A DNA stretch of 64,000 nt, from the NCBI RefSeq assembly GCF_018129405.1, contig NZ_JAFCLP010000008.1, positions 1-64,000 of the forward strand, given 5' to 3'. Positions 24,504 to 33,076 of the stretch are shown here, in pieces. Position 1 is the stretch's first letter, and each line of letters begins with the position of its first letter. A program made the position numbers and the translations under genes. The DNA comes from Bradyrhizobium iriomotense (GTDB lineage: Bacteria > Pseudomonadota > Alphaproteobacteria > Rhizobiales > Xanthobacteraceae). Below the pieces are notes generated by a model. That model was not told the origin of the DNA, made no database searches, and worked only from the letters and a program-made list of their open reading frames with translations.

Positions 24504-25775
24504 TGTTTAGCCCGGACAGATCACTGACGGGGGTTCGGAGACATAGCTGACACATCAACATTGGCTGGATTGGTCCGATTCGGGAGGGCGTCCATGCCTT
24601 GGAACGAGGTGTCGGTAATGGATCAGCGGCGTGAGTTCGTGCGACTTGCTTTGCAGGAAGGAACCAACCGGCGAGAGCTGTGCCGGCGGTTCGGGATCAG
24701 TCCTGATGTGGGCTACAAATGGCTGAGGCGCTGGCAGGCGGGCGACCATGAGTTGGCGGATCAGCCCCGCCGTCCGAAGAGCATGCCCAAACGCAGCGAG
24801 CCTGCGGTGGAGGCGCAAGTCTTGGCTGTGCGCGACAAGCATCCAGCCTGGGGCGCGCGCAAGATTGCCCATTGCTTGAAGCGCGGCGGCGAGGTTGTGC
24901 CTGCGCCTTCCACGGTCCATCAGATCCTGTGCCGGAACGAGCGGATCAAGCCGAGCGAGAAGGCCCCGCCGAGCCCATCAGACCATCGCTTCGAGAAGGA
25001 GGCACCCAATCAGCTGTGGCAAATGGACTTCAAGGGCCACATGCCCCTTGCCAACGGAACGCGCTGTCATCCGCTGACCATGGTCGATGATCACTCGCGC
25101 TATGCCGTGTGTCTGAAGGCATGCGTCAACGAGCAGCGTCCCGCCGTGCAGAGGCATCTCACCGACACCTTCCGCCGCTATGGCCTGCCGGAGGCCTTCT
25201 ACATCGACAACGGCTCCCCCTGGGGCGACACGTCCGGCGTGCGCTGGACCGCGCTGAAGGTGTGGCTGCTCAAACTCGGCATCAGGGTGGTGCATGCCAG
25301 GCCGCGCCACCCCCAGGGCCGGGGCAAGAACGAACGCTTCCATCGCAGCTTGAACGCGGAAGTGTTCGCCCTGCGCACGTTCCGCACTCTGACGGAAGTC
25401 CAGCGCGCCCTTGATAGCTGGCGCATGCTCTACAACCTGGAACGGCCTCACGAGGGCCTTGGCATGGGCGTCCCCGCCGATCGCTACCGCCCCAGCTCTC
25501 GCCCCATGCCCGAACGTGTCCCGCAGGTCCAATACGACGCCGGAGAGACCGTTCGCACCGTCTCCTCGACCCGGAGCTACATCGCCTTCAAGGGTCGAAT
25601 GTGGAAAGTCCCGCAAGCCTTCTGTGGCGAGCAACTGGCCGTCAGACCGCTCGACCGCGACGGCCACTTCGGAATCTTCTTTGCCAGCTGGCTGGTCGCA
25701 TCGATCGACTTGACCAATGACCAACCTGTCAGTGATGTGTCCGAACAGGTGTCAGCCATGTCTCCGGTCTAAACA
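24504..25775 (+). mobile_element. Complete IS481-family insertion sequence, 1272 bp
   Basis: The ends are imperfect inverted repeats, TGTTTAGCCCGGA on the left and the inverse of TGTTTAGACCGGA on the right, extending with lower identity to about 50 bp. They start with the TGT typical of IS481. A 5-bp target duplication TCAAG flanks it (24499-24503 and 25776-25780). Each end also has two subterminal boxes of the form ACAT(A/G)GCTGACA / CATCACTGACA, probably transposase-binding sites. One intact transposase gene fills it. Confidence 0.92.
24594..25772 (+). CDS. IS481-family transposase (DDE)
   Basis: This 392-residue transposase has an N-terminal helix-turn-helix (RRELCRRFGISPDVGYKWLR), a second DNA-binding region and an rve-type integrase core with the catalytic triad Asp145 (LWQMDFKG), Asp205 (YIDNGSPW) and Glu247 (GKNERFHR), the last two 41 residues apart. 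The ATG at 24594 (MPWNEVSVMDQRREF) is the family start and has GGGAGG upstream. The stop lies inside the right terminal repeat. The frame is intact, so the element is probably active or recently arrived. Confidence 0.93.
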   Translation: MPWNEVSVMDQRREFVRLALQEGTNRRELCRRFGISPDVGYKWLRRWQAGDHELADQPRRPKSMPKRSEPAVEAQVLAVRDKHPAWGARKIAHCLKRGGEVVPAPSTVHQILCRNERIKPSEKAPPSPSDHRFEKEAPNQLWQMDFKGHMPLANGTRCHPLTMVDDHSRYAVCLKACVNEQRPAVQRHLTDTFRRYGLPEAFYIDNGSPWGDTSGVRWTALKVWLLKLGIRVVHARPRHPQGRGKNERFHRSLNAEVFALRTFRTLTEVQRALDSWRMLYNLERPHEGLGMGVPADRYRPSSRPMPERVPQVQYDAGETVRTVSSTRSYIAFKGRMWKVPQAFCGEQLAVRPLDRDGHFGIFFASWLVASIDLTNDQPVSDVSEQVSAMSPV

Positions 25776-25820
25776 TCAAGCCGGGCGATGACAGTGAGTA
25801 TGTGGCGAGAGCACCCCGCC

Positions 25821-26309
25821 TCACGCCGCCGACTTGCCCTCGAACGCGCGCCGCAACACCTCCACGTCCAGCTTCACCATCTTCATCATGGCCTGCATCG
25901 CGCGGGCGGCGGCGGCCTTGTCGGGGCTGGTGAGAAACTCGAACATGACTTTCGGCACCACCTGCCAGGCCACGCCCCAGCGATCCCTGAGCCAGCCGCA
26001 CTGCTCCTCCTTGCCGCCATGGGCGAGGAACGCGCTCCAGACGCTGTCGACCTGGGCCTGGTCGTCGCAATGGATCATCAGCGAGATCGCGTGGGTGTAC
26101 TCCATCTTCATGCCGCCGTTGAGCGCGACCAGCGGCTGCCCGGCCACCGTGAATTCGACGACGAGCACGGAGCCCGTCTTGCCGGACGGGTTGTCCGAAA
26201 CATTGCGCTGAACGTGCGTGATCTCGGAATTGGGCACGAGCGAGGTGTAGAACTTCGCCGCTTCCTCGGCATCGCCGTTGAACCACATGCAGGGCACGAG
26301 CTTGGACAT
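25821..26309 (-). CDS. VOC-superfamily protein, PhnB-like
   Basis: This 162-residue protein is of the PhnB / '3-demethylubiquinone-9 3-methyltransferase-like' group in the vicinal oxygen chelate superfamily. It shows SKLVPCMWFNGDAEEAAKFY, the VLVVEFTVAGQPLVALNGG strand motif and QCGWLRDRWGVAWQVVPK, all conserved in this group. The enzymatic role is unknown and the group annotation as methyltransferase is unreliable. AGAGGAG precedes the ATG at 26309. It is the second gene of a pair with another VOC gene 35 bp upstream. Confidence 0.85.
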   Translation of the reverse strand: MSKLVPCMWFNGDAEEAAKFYTSLVPNSEITHVQRNVSDNPSGKTGSVLVVEFTVAGQPLVALNGGMKMEYTHAISLMIHCDDQAQVDSVWSAFLAHGGKEEQCGWLRDRWGVAWQVVPKVMFEFLTSPDKAAAARAMQAMMKMVKLDVEVLRRAFEGKSAA

Positions 26310-26344
26310 CGTGAATGCTCCTCTTCGGCTGGCTGGGGTTTCGA

Positions 26345-26773
26345 TCAGGCGTTCGCCATGTCGGACTGCGCGGCGAAGGCCGCGAGGTCCATCCAGTTCA
26401 CGCCCCACATGTGCCCGTCCGGATCCTCGAAGCTGCGGCCGTACATGAAGCTGTATTCGTCCTTCGGGCCGGGATCGGCCACTCCGCCCGCTGCCTCCGC
26501 CTTGCCGACGACCTCGTCGACCTCGTTGCGGCTGTCGGCGGAGAGACAGAACAGCACCTGGTTCGAGGTCCTGGCATCCGAGATCGGCTTCGGCGTGAAC
26601 TGGCGGAATTTGTCGTGGGTGAGCAGCATGGCGAAAATGGTCTCGGAGAAGACCATGCAGCTCGCCGTCTCGTCGGAAAATTGCGGGTTCCTGACCGCGC
26701 CGACCGCCTCATAGAAAGCCGTCGCGCGCTTGAGGTCGGTCACCGGCAAATTGACGAAGATCATCTTGGGCAT
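26345..26773 (-). CDS. VOC/glyoxalase-like protein
   Basis: This 142-residue protein of the glyoxalase/bleomycin-resistance fold starts MPKMIFVNLPVTDLKRATAFY, with a second half-motif SFEDPDGHMWGVNWMDL. Substrate is unknown. The final Glu of the usual metal site is replaced by Asn/Trp context (GVNWMD), so metal dependence is uncertain. AAGGAG lies 8 nt before the ATG. It forms an operon with the PhnB-like gene. Confidence 0.84.
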   Translation of the reverse strand: MPKMIFVNLPVTDLKRATAFYEAVGAVRNPQFSDETASCMVFSETIFAMLLTHDKFRQFTPKPISDARTSNQVLFCLSADSRNEVDEVVGKAEAAGGVADPGPKDEYSFMYGRSFEDPDGHMWGVNWMDLAAFAAQSDMANA

Positions 26774-26901
26774 CGGAAGCTCCTTGGGCGGGTTCCACCC
26801 AAGGACGGACGGGCCGACGGCCATCCGACACGGCTTCCAGATATTTTTTCAGGCTCTGGCTGCGGGGTTCTGTTGCACAACCAGCAGGCTTCAGGCCGGC
26901 C

Positions 26902-27417
26902 TTACTTCTTCTCGTTGGGGTCCCGGTGCACGGGGTCGATCCACAGCACGGTCTCGGGCTTCTCGACCGGCTCGATGTCGAGGTTGATCGCTACCGCCTC
27001 GCCGTCGCTGCGCACCAGCACGCATTCCAGCACCTCGTCCGGGCTGGCGTTGATCTCCTGATGCGGCACGTAAGGAGGGACGAAAATGAAATCGCCGGGG
27101 CCGGCCTCCGCGGTGAACTGCAGGCTCTCGCCCCAGCGCATCCGCGCCTTGCCCTTCACCACGTAGATGACGCTTTCGAGATGACCGTGATGATGCGCGC
27201 CGGTCTTGGCGTCGGGCTTGATGCTGACGGTGCCGGCCCACAATTTCTGCGCGCCGACGCGCGCGAAATTGATCGCTGCCGCACGGTCCATGCCTGCCGT
27301 CGACGGCACGTTGGTATCGAGCTGGTTGCCGGGAATGACGCGCACGCCGTCATGTTTCCAGCGATCGTCGTGGTGATCGTGGTCATGGTGGGAATGCGAA
27401 TGGTCATGGCCGGTCAT
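26902..27417 (-). CDS. Cupin-domain protein with His-rich N-terminus
   Basis: This 171-residue protein begins with a metal-binding-looking tail (MTGHDHSHSHHDHDHHDD). It then has a single cupin barrel: AGTVSIKPDAKTGAHHHGHLESVIYV supplies the first metal motif (the His cluster and Glu), and PGDFIFVPPYVPHQEIN the second with its His. The cupin probably binds a divalent metal; the function is unknown. ATG 27417 has AGGAAG at 9 nt. The 5' neighbour is a terminator hairpin, so it is transcribed alone. Confidence 0.82.
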   Translation of the reverse strand: MTGHDHSHSHHDHDHHDDRWKHDGVRVIPGNQLDTNVPSTAGMDRAAAINFARVGAQKLWAGTVSIKPDAKTGAHHHGHLESVIYVVKGKARMRWGESLQFTAEAGPGDFIFVPPYVPHQEINASPDEVLECVLVRSDGEAVAINLDIEPVEKPETVLWIDPVHRDPNEKK

Positions 27418-27552
27418 GGGACGTGCTTCCTGTTGGTTCCGTGCGCAGCAAACTAACCCAAAGCCGCAGCCGCAAGCCATACCAAATTCGGAACCCTCGT
27501 AGCCGCCAAATGGTGCCGTTGCGGCTGAGTGACGCGCGCAGGACTGCAAACG

Positions 27553-27585
27553 AAAAGACCGGCCGCATGGCCGGTCTTTTTGTTT
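27553..27585. terminator. Bidirectional intrinsic terminator
   Basis: The perfect 12-bp stem AAAAGACCGGCC / GGCCGGTCTTTT with a GCAT loop is followed on the plus strand by TGTTTGTTTTG and on the minus strand by TTTT of the stem itself. It lies downstream of the FKBP gene (minus strand) and most likely ends that transcript. Confidence 0.75.
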
Positions 27586-27595
27586 GTTTTGTTCA

Positions 27596-27676
27596 GTCAT
27601 CCCGGGGCGATGCGCAAGCATCGAACCCGGGATCTCGAGATTCCGGGTTCGGCTCTTCGAGCCGCCCCGGAATGAC
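27596..27676. repeat. Palindromic intergenic repeat, family D copy 2
   Basis: The inverted repeat GTCATCCCGGGGCGATG...GCCCCGGAATGAC has the same inner palindrome as copy 1 (CCCGGGATCTCGAGATTCCGG). It lies just downstream of the FKBP gene. Confidence 0.8.
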
Positions 27677-27686
27677 GGCTGCGCCG

Positions 27687-28151
27687 TCACTTCACCGCGA
27701 GCAATTCCACGTCGAACATCAGCGTTGCGTTCGGCGGGATCACCCCGCCGGCGCCGCGCGCGCCGTAGCCGAGCTGCGGCGGAATGATCAGCGTGCGCTT
27801 GCCGCCGACCTTCATCGAGGCGACGCCCTCATCCCAGCCCGCGATCACGCGGCCCTTGCCGATCGGAAACTCGAACGGCTCCTTGCGATCGACGGACGAG
27901 TCGAATTTCTTGCCCTTCTGGCCGTTCTCATAGAGCCAGCCGGTATAATGCATCACGCAGATCTGGCCGGGCTGCGGCGAGGCGCCGGTGCCGACCGTGG
28001 TGTCGATGATCTGCAAGCCTGAAGCTGTGGTCATGGTCTTTCCTGCGGTCTGGGCCGAGGCCGTGGTGGAAACGAAATCGGACACACTGGCGATCACCGT
28101 GATCGCGAGTGCCGACATGATAGCGAGGAGCACGCGCTGGAAACGCTGCAT
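27687..28151 (-). CDS. FKBP-type peptidyl-prolyl cis-trans isomerase, exported
   Basis: This 154-residue protein has a signal peptide (MQRFQRVLLAIMSALAITVI...TASAQ) and one complete FKBP domain: TTASGLQIIDTTVGTGASP, CVMHYTGWLYENGQKGKKFD, FPIGKGRVIAGWDEGVASM and PPQLGYGARGAGGVIPPNAT. The active-site Tyr, Asp, Phe and Trp residues are all present. It should assist proline isomerisation in folding of periplasmic proteins. It stands alone and is followed by repeat D2 and a terminator. Confidence 0.93.
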   Translation of the reverse strand: MQRFQRVLLAIMSALAITVIASVSDFVSTTASAQTAGKTMTTASGLQIIDTTVGTGASPQPGQICVMHYTGWLYENGQKGKKFDSSVDRKEPFEFPIGKGRVIAGWDEGVASMKVGGKRTLIIPPQLGYGARGAGGVIPPNATLMFDVELLAVK

Positions 28152-28236
28152 AAGACACCTTCCATTTGAGGCGGGAGGTGTCTAACGCAATGCAGGTGTC
28201 GTTTCCAGCCGAAACCTTCGCAGCTTTGTGCCTCGC

Positions 28237-29823
28237 TCAATAACCCAGCGCGCAGCCGTCCTTGCGCGGATCGGAACCACCGGTGAGGGTGCCCTTGTCC
28301 CAGTCGATCCAGATCGCCTGGGCGCCGCCGAGCGGGCCGACCACGCTGGTGGTCTTGTGGCCGAGCTTCTTCAGACCCTCGACGATGCCGGCAGGAACGC
28401 TGTCCTCGAGCTGATACTGGCCCTCGTAGTGCAGGCCACGCGGCATGTCGATCGCCTCCTGCACGTCGCAACCATAATCGAGGATGTTGGTCAGCAGACG
28501 AGTCTGGCCGGTCGGCTGATACTGGCCGCCCATCACCGCGAACGACATCGTGGAACGGCCGCCCTTGGTGAGCAGGCCCGGCATGATCGTGTGCAGCGGA
28601 CGCTTGCCGCCTTCGATGCAGTTGGGATGGCCGGGCTGGATGCGGAAGCCGCCGGCGCGATTCTGGAACAAGACGCCGGTCTTGTTCGAGACGATCGCCG
28701 AACCGAAGGAATGCGCGACCGAATTGATGAACGAGCAGACGTTGCGGTCCTTGTCCACCACCGTGATGTAGATGGTCGAGGGATTCATCGGCGGCGCGAC
28801 ATTGGGCAGGTCGAGCATGCCGTCCATGCGGATCTTGCTGATGTACTCGTCGGCAAAGCCCTTCTCGAGCATCTCGGCGACGTTGATCTTCATGTGCTCG
28901 GGAGAGGCGACGTGCATCTCGCGGTTCATGTAGGCGATGCGCGCGGCCTCCGCCTCGAGATGGAAGCGCTCGACGCTCACGGGCGCGTACTTGGTCAGGT
29001 CGAAGCGCGACAGGATGTTGAGCATCAACAGCGCGGTGACGCCCGGGCCGTTCGGCGGGCACTGCCAGACGTCATAGCCCTTGTACGTGGTGCCGATCGG
29101 CGTGGTCACTTCGGTCGTGTGCGCGGCGAAATCATCGAGCGTGTGCAGGCCGCCGATGCCGCGCAGGGTCTCGACCATGTCCTCCGCGATCTCGCCCTTG
29201 TAGAAGGCGTCGCGGCCGTCCTTGGCAATCGCGCGCAGCGTCTTGCCGAGCTCGGCCTGACGGATGACGTCACCGGCCACCGGCGGCTTGCCGCCCGGCA
29301 GCAGGTAGCGCACGGTGTTGGTGCCATTCTTCAGCTTCTCGAACTGGTTCTTCCAGTCGAAGGCGATGCGCGGGGCGACGACATAGCCCTCCTCGGCCGC
29401 CTTGATCGCGGGCTGGAGCAGGCGGTCGAAGCCGAATTTGCCGTGATCGCGCAGCACGGTCGCAAAGGCGTCGATCACGCCGGGGATCGAGACCGCATGC
29501 GCCGAGGTCAGCGGCACGGAAGTAATCTTGCGCTCGAGATACCAGTCGGCGTTCGCCGCCTTCGGGGCGCGGCCGGAGCCGTTATAGGCGATGATCTTGC
29601 CTTCGCCACGCGGCTGGATCAGCGCAAAGCAGTCGCCGCCGATGCCGGTCGATTGCGGCTCGATCACGCCGAGCACGGCCGAGCCGGCGACCGCCGCGTC
29701 CACCGCCGTGCCGCCCTCGCGCAGCACCTCGATCGCGGCCAGCGAGGCCTGCGGATGCGAGGTCGCAACCATCGCGTTGGTGGCGTGGACCGTGGACCTG
29801 CCGGGGAAATGGAAGTTTCTCAT
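28237..29823 (-). CDS. ggt: Gamma-glutamyltransferase-family protein
   Basis: This 528-residue Ntn-hydrolase is of the gamma-glutamyltranspeptidase family, made as a precursor that cleaves itself before the catalytic Thr in NPSTIYITVVDKDRN. Other family motifs are STGIGGDCFALI, NGSGRAP, PPNGPGVTALLMLN and SSPRKDG-like GSDPRKDGCALGY. The protein starts MRNFHFPGRSTVHATNAMVA with no signal peptide, unlike the periplasmic E. coli enzyme, so it may work in the cytosol, for example on a gamma-glutamyl or cephalosporin-like amide. The substrate is unknown. Confidence 0.87.
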   Translation of the reverse strand: MRNFHFPGRSTVHATNAMVATSHPQASLAAIEVLREGGTAVDAAVAGSAVLGVIEPQSTGIGGDCFALIQPRGEGKIIAYNGSGRAPKAANADWYLERKITSVPLTSAHAVSIPGVIDAFATVLRDHGKFGFDRLLQPAIKAAEEGYVVAPRIAFDWKNQFEKLKNGTNTVRYLLPGGKPPVAGDVIRQAELGKTLRAIAKDGRDAFYKGEIAEDMVETLRGIGGLHTLDDFAAHTTEVTTPIGTTYKGYDVWQCPPNGPGVTALLMLNILSRFDLTKYAPVSVERFHLEAEAARIAYMNREMHVASPEHMKINVAEMLEKGFADEYISKIRMDGMLDLPNVAPPMNPSTIYITVVDKDRNVCSFINSVAHSFGSAIVSNKTGVLFQNRAGGFRIQPGHPNCIEGGKRPLHTIMPGLLTKGGRSTMSFAVMGGQYQPTGQTRLLTNILDYGCDVQEAIDMPRGLHYEGQYQLEDSVPAGIVEGLKKLGHKTTSVVGPLGGAQAIWIDWDKGTLTGGSDPRKDGCALGY

Positions 29824-30042
29824 CGAATTCTTGCTCTCGTTAGGCTGTCTTGAGGCTTTCTTGGCCGTGGATGCGCGCGCCGCGCCGTCTCGGAAAAACC
29901 GGGTCTACATGGCACATTCCGGCCGGTCGGGGCAATGCTGGCATACCAGGGAAATGGCTGCCATCCGCTGGGCGTATAGACCTTTTGCGGGCTCTCGCGA
30001 TGCGGGTTTTCCGGGCGCCGGCCGCCTGCTAAACGAGCGGCC

Positions 30043-30810
30043 ATGACGTCCAGGAATATGGCTTACAAGGTCTGCGCCTTCTATCAATTCGCCGCCCTGC
30101 CCGATTACCGCGAGCTGCGCGAGCCGCTGCGCGCGTTCTGCGCCGGCCTTGCGCTGAAAGGCAGCGTGCTGCTGGCCGAGGAGGGCATCAACGGCACCAT
30201 CGCCGGCGCGGCCGAGGCGATCGACACCTTCGCCCACGAGCTCGCACACGGCGCCCGATTCGGCGGCCGGCTGAACAATCTCGAATTGAAGTTCTCGACT
30301 GCGGAGGGGATGCCGTTCGGCCGGCTCAAGGTGCGGCTGAAGAAGGAGATCGTCACGCTGGGCGATGCGGCCGCCGATCCGACGCGCCAGGTCGGCACCT
30401 ACGTCGACGCACGCGAATGGAACGCGCTGATCGCAGCACCCGACACGCTGGTGCTCGACACCCGCAACGCCTTCGAGGTCGCGATGGGCACGTTCGAGGG
30501 CGCGGTCGACCCAGACATCAAGAGCTTCGGCCAGTTCAAGGAGTTTGCCGCGCAGAAGCTCGATCCGGCAAGACACCGCAGGATCGCTATGTTCTGCACC
30601 GGCGGCATCCGCTGCGAGAAGGCGAGCGCGCACCTGCTCGCGCGCGGCTTTGCCGAGGTCTATCACCTCAAGGGCGGCATCCTGAAATATCTGGAAGTGG
30701 TGCCGGAGGCGCAGAGCCGCTGGCGCGGCGAATGTTTTGTGTTCGACGAGCGCGTCGCGCTGGGCCACGGTTTGCGCGAACGGGACAAGGACGCGACACG
30801 TGACGAATGA
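30043..30810 (+). CDS. trhO: tRNA uridine(34) hydroxylase, TrhO (YceA type)
   Basis: This 255-residue protein has an N-terminal acylphosphatase-like domain (AFYQFAALPDYRELREPL, AEEGINGTIAG) and a C-terminal rhodanese domain with the cysteine loop FCTGGIRCEKASAHLL. TrhO uses oxygen to form 5-hydroxyuridine at the wobble position of tRNAs. The start at ATG 30043 has GAGCGG nearby; ATG 30058 (MAYKVCAFYQF) matches family starts equally well. Its last bases encode the GTG start of slyX. Confidence 0.9.
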   Translation: MTSRNMAYKVCAFYQFAALPDYRELREPLRAFCAGLALKGSVLLAEEGINGTIAGAAEAIDTFAHELAHGARFGGRLNNLELKFSTAEGMPFGRLKVRLKKEIVTLGDAAADPTRQVGTYVDAREWNALIAAPDTLVLDTRNAFEVAMGTFEGAVDPDIKSFGQFKEFAAQKLDPARHRRIAMFCTGGIRCEKASAHLLARGFAEVYHLKGGILKYLEVVPEAQSRWRGECFVFDERVALGHGLRERDKDATRDE

Positions 30811-31018
30811 GATCAAGACGCTGAGCGAACGCATCGACACGCTGGAGATGCGCATCGCCTATCAGGACGACACCATCGAGACGCTGAACCAGACCATCAC
30901 CGCGCAGTGGAAGCAGATCGATGCGCTGACGCGGAAGATCGCAGAGCTCGGCGAGCGGCTGCAGGAGGCCGAGGCCCATGCGCCGGGCCCCGCCAACGAG
31001 CGCCCGCCGCATTATTGA
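30800..31018 (+). CDS. slyX: SlyX-family protein
   Basis: This 72-residue protein of the SlyX family has one amphipathic coiled coil (LSERIDTLEMRIAYQDDTIE, then TLNQTITAQWKQIDALTRKI) and a Pro-rich tail ending ERPPHY, which is diagnostic. Its molecular function is unknown. The GTG start at 30800 lies inside the last four codons of trhO in another frame (overlap 11 nt), so the two are translationally coupled. Confidence 0.88.
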   Translation: MTNEIKTLSERIDTLEMRIAYQDDTIETLNQTITAQWKQIDALTRKIAELGERLQEAEAHAPGPANERPPHY

Positions 31019-31022
31019 ATTC

Positions 31023-31152
31023 TCGTGCCCCGGGCGCAGCGCAGCGCGCTTTGCGATGCGCTGCTGAACCGGGGCCCATTATTGCGACAAGATAGGTGCT
31101 GGGTCCCGGCTCGGCGCCGCATCGTTTCACGCTGCGTCGCGTCCGGGACACG
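31023..31152. repeat. Palindromic intergenic repeat, family E copy 1
   Basis: The element starts TCGTGCCCCGGGCGCAGCGC and ends GCGTCCGGGACACG, with inner stems (GCAGCGCGCTTTGCGATGCGC) and CTGGGTCCCGGC. Related to the copy at 58848-59009. It lies between slyX and the convergent diguanylate cyclase. Confidence 0.65.
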
Positions 31153-31171
31153 TAGCTGTTGCGGACGAGGC

Positions 31172-33076
31172 TTACTGTCCGGACGCCTTCGGCAGCAGGG
31201 TCATGACCTCGCCGGACATGATCAGACGGTCGCGGCCGGCATCCTTGGCGGCGTAGAGCGCGCGATCGGCGGCTTCCACCAGAGAAGCGACGCCTGCGGT
31301 TCGCTCGAAGGTCGGCCGGCAGGCGGCGCCGCCAAGCGAGGCGCTCACGCGCCCCGAAATCGGGCTCGAGGCGTGGACGAGGCCCTGCCGGTGAATGGCT
31401 ACGCGGATCCGTTCGCCGATCCGGGCGCAGCCGGCGGCATCGGTGTTGGGCAGCAGCATGGCGAATTCCTCGCCGCCATAGCGCGCCGCCAGATCACCGG
31501 CGCGCTGCATCTCGGCCGCAAGGATCCTGGCGATCACGCGCAGGCAGGCGTCGCCCGCGGGATGGCCGTACTCGTCGTTGTAGGCCTTGAAGTGGTCGAC
31601 GTCGATCATCAGCAAAGCGAGGCTGGACCGGTCGCGATAGGCCCGCGCCCATTCCTCCTTCAGCCGCTCGTCGAAGCGGCGGCGGTTGGCAAGCCCGGTG
31701 AGGCTGTCCTCGATCGCAAGCGTCTCGAGCCGGGTTTCGAGCTGCTTGTGCGCGGTGATGTCGCGCGAGATCGCGACCACGCCATCGACACGGCCGTCGT
31801 CCTTGCGCGTCACCCGCATGGTCGATTCGAGCCAGACTTCGCCCTTCTGCCGGTGCGAGTTGCGGTAGGTGACGCGCGCCTCCTCCTTCTCGCCGCGCTT
31901 CATGGCGTCAACGAGAGCCTGGACTTGCGGCAGGTCGTCGGCATGAATGCCGGCGAGTGCGGGCGTACCCATCAATTGATTGGCCCGCCAGCCGACGACG
32001 CGAACCGACGACGGCGAGACATAGCGCAGCCGCTCGTCGAGCCCGATCCGGGTCACCATGTCGCTGGAGCCTTCCGCGAGCAGGCGAAAATGCGCTTCCT
32101 TCTCGACCAGGGCGGCCGCCATGCGCTGCCCGCGCTGCAACTGCCGCACCAGCACCGCGCCGATGATTGCAATCAGCATGACCAGCGCAAGGACGTAGAG
32201 CATGCGGGAAACTGCGGCGGCGCGCCAGGGCGCCAGCAGTGCATCCCTGTCGACGGTGGCGAGCAGGAAGAACGGATAGCGGCTGGAGCGCTTGAAGAAG
32301 CTGACGCGTTCGGCGCCGTCCAGCGGCGACTTGAAGTGATAGGCGCCGCTCGGTCCCTGCAGGCTCGGGTCGCGAAACAGCGGCTTGTCGGCAACGCTGC
32401 GTGCGACGAATTTCTCGTTGCTCGGGTAGCGCGCCACGATCAGGCCGTCGCCATGCGTCAGCGCCACGGAGCTGTTGCGGCCGATCTCGAACTGCTCGTA
32501 GAAGTGCGACAGATATCGGGAGCTGATGGTCGCGAGCACCACGCCGCCGAAGCTGCCGTCCGGCTTGTTGAAACGGCGCGACAGGGTGACGACCCATTCG
32601 CCGTCGATCAGGCTCTTCACCGGGCGTCCGAAATGGGGCTCGCGCTTCGGCGAGAGCTGGTGATGGCGGAAGAACGCGTCGTCGCTGAACGTCGAGTTGA
32701 TCGTCCCGGGAGAGGTCAGCCGTTTGCCCTGGTCGTCGGTGATGGCGAGGCTGTGGATGCGTTCGACCGACTTCGCCCGGGCCTCCAGGAGGTTTCCGAG
32801 CTTGGCAATCGTGACGGGGTCGGTGCCGTCCATCTCCAGCCGGCTGACGACGCCGACGATGCCGGAATCGAGCAGGTCGAAGCTGTCCTCCGCATGCTGT
32901 GTCAGCGAGCGCGCAACGTTCGCCATCTCGGTCTCGGCGCCCCTGAGCACCGCATCGCGCGCGGCCCATTCGCGCCAGGCGCTGACGCCGAGGATGGTCG
33001 CGCAGGTCAGCACGACGAACGCCGCCGCACGCAGCGGCAGGCGGCTCCATCCGGCTCTTTGGGTAGCGGCGCTCAT
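31172..33076 (-). CDS. Membrane sensor diguanylate cyclase (Cache-PAS-GGDEF)
   Basis: This 634-residue protein makes cyclic-di-GMP. The order is: TM1 near residue 20; a periplasmic dCache-like sensor (residues about 45-285, with DDQGKRLTSPGTINS and GRPVKSLIDGEWVVTLSRR); TM2 (MLYVLALVMLIAIIGAVLV); a PAS domain (residues about 330-455, RYVSPSSVRVVGWRAN, then VVAISRDITAHKQ); and a GGDEF domain with the active-site variant GGEEF and an upstream inhibitory RAGD (RxxD). The signal sensed is unknown. It is convergent with slyX. Confidence 0.92.
   Translation of the reverse strand: MSAATQRAGWSRLPLRAAAFVVLTCATILGVSAWREWAARDAVLRGAETEMANVARSLTQHAEDSFDLLDSGIVGVVSRLEMDGTDPVTIAKLGNLLEARAKSVERIHSLAITDDQGKRLTSPGTINSTFSDDAFFRHHQLSPKREPHFGRPVKSLIDGEWVVTLSRRFNKPDGSFGGVVLATISSRYLSHFYEQFEIGRNSSVALTHGDGLIVARYPSNEKFVARSVADKPLFRDPSLQGPSGAYHFKSPLDGAERVSFFKRSSRYPFFLLATVDRDALLAPWRAAAVSRMLYVLALVMLIAIIGAVLVRQLQRGQRMAAALVEKEAHFRLLAEGSSDMVTRIGLDERLRYVSPSSVRVVGWRANQLMGTPALAGIHADDLPQVQALVDAMKRGEKEEARVTYRNSHRQKGEVWLESTMRVTRKDDGRVDGVVAISRDITAHKQLETRLETLAIEDSLTGLANRRRFDERLKEEWARAYRDRSSLALLMIDVDHFKAYNDEYGHPAGDACLRVIARILAAEMQRAGDLAARYGGEEFAMLLPNTDAAGCARIGERIRVAIHRQGLVHASSPISGRVSASLGGAACRPTFERTAGVASLVEAADRALYAAKDAGRDRLIMSGEVMTLLPKASGQ

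Larger units (their letters stand above)
24414..25794. repeat. Palindromic repeat, family C copy 1, split by an IS
   Basis: The left part (24414-24503) reads GTCATGCTCCGGCTTGACCG...TACTGGATCGCCCGGTCAAG. The right part (25781-25794) is CCGGGCGATGACAG. Joined with one copy of TCAAG they restore a repeat like the intact copies at 49044-49150 and 62954-63059. Confidence 0.85.

Noticed and set aside
28228-29853. Plus-strand open frame of about 540 codons opposite the gamma-glutamyltransferase
   Set aside because: It is an antisense shadow rich in Arg, Ala and Gly without domain or start signals.
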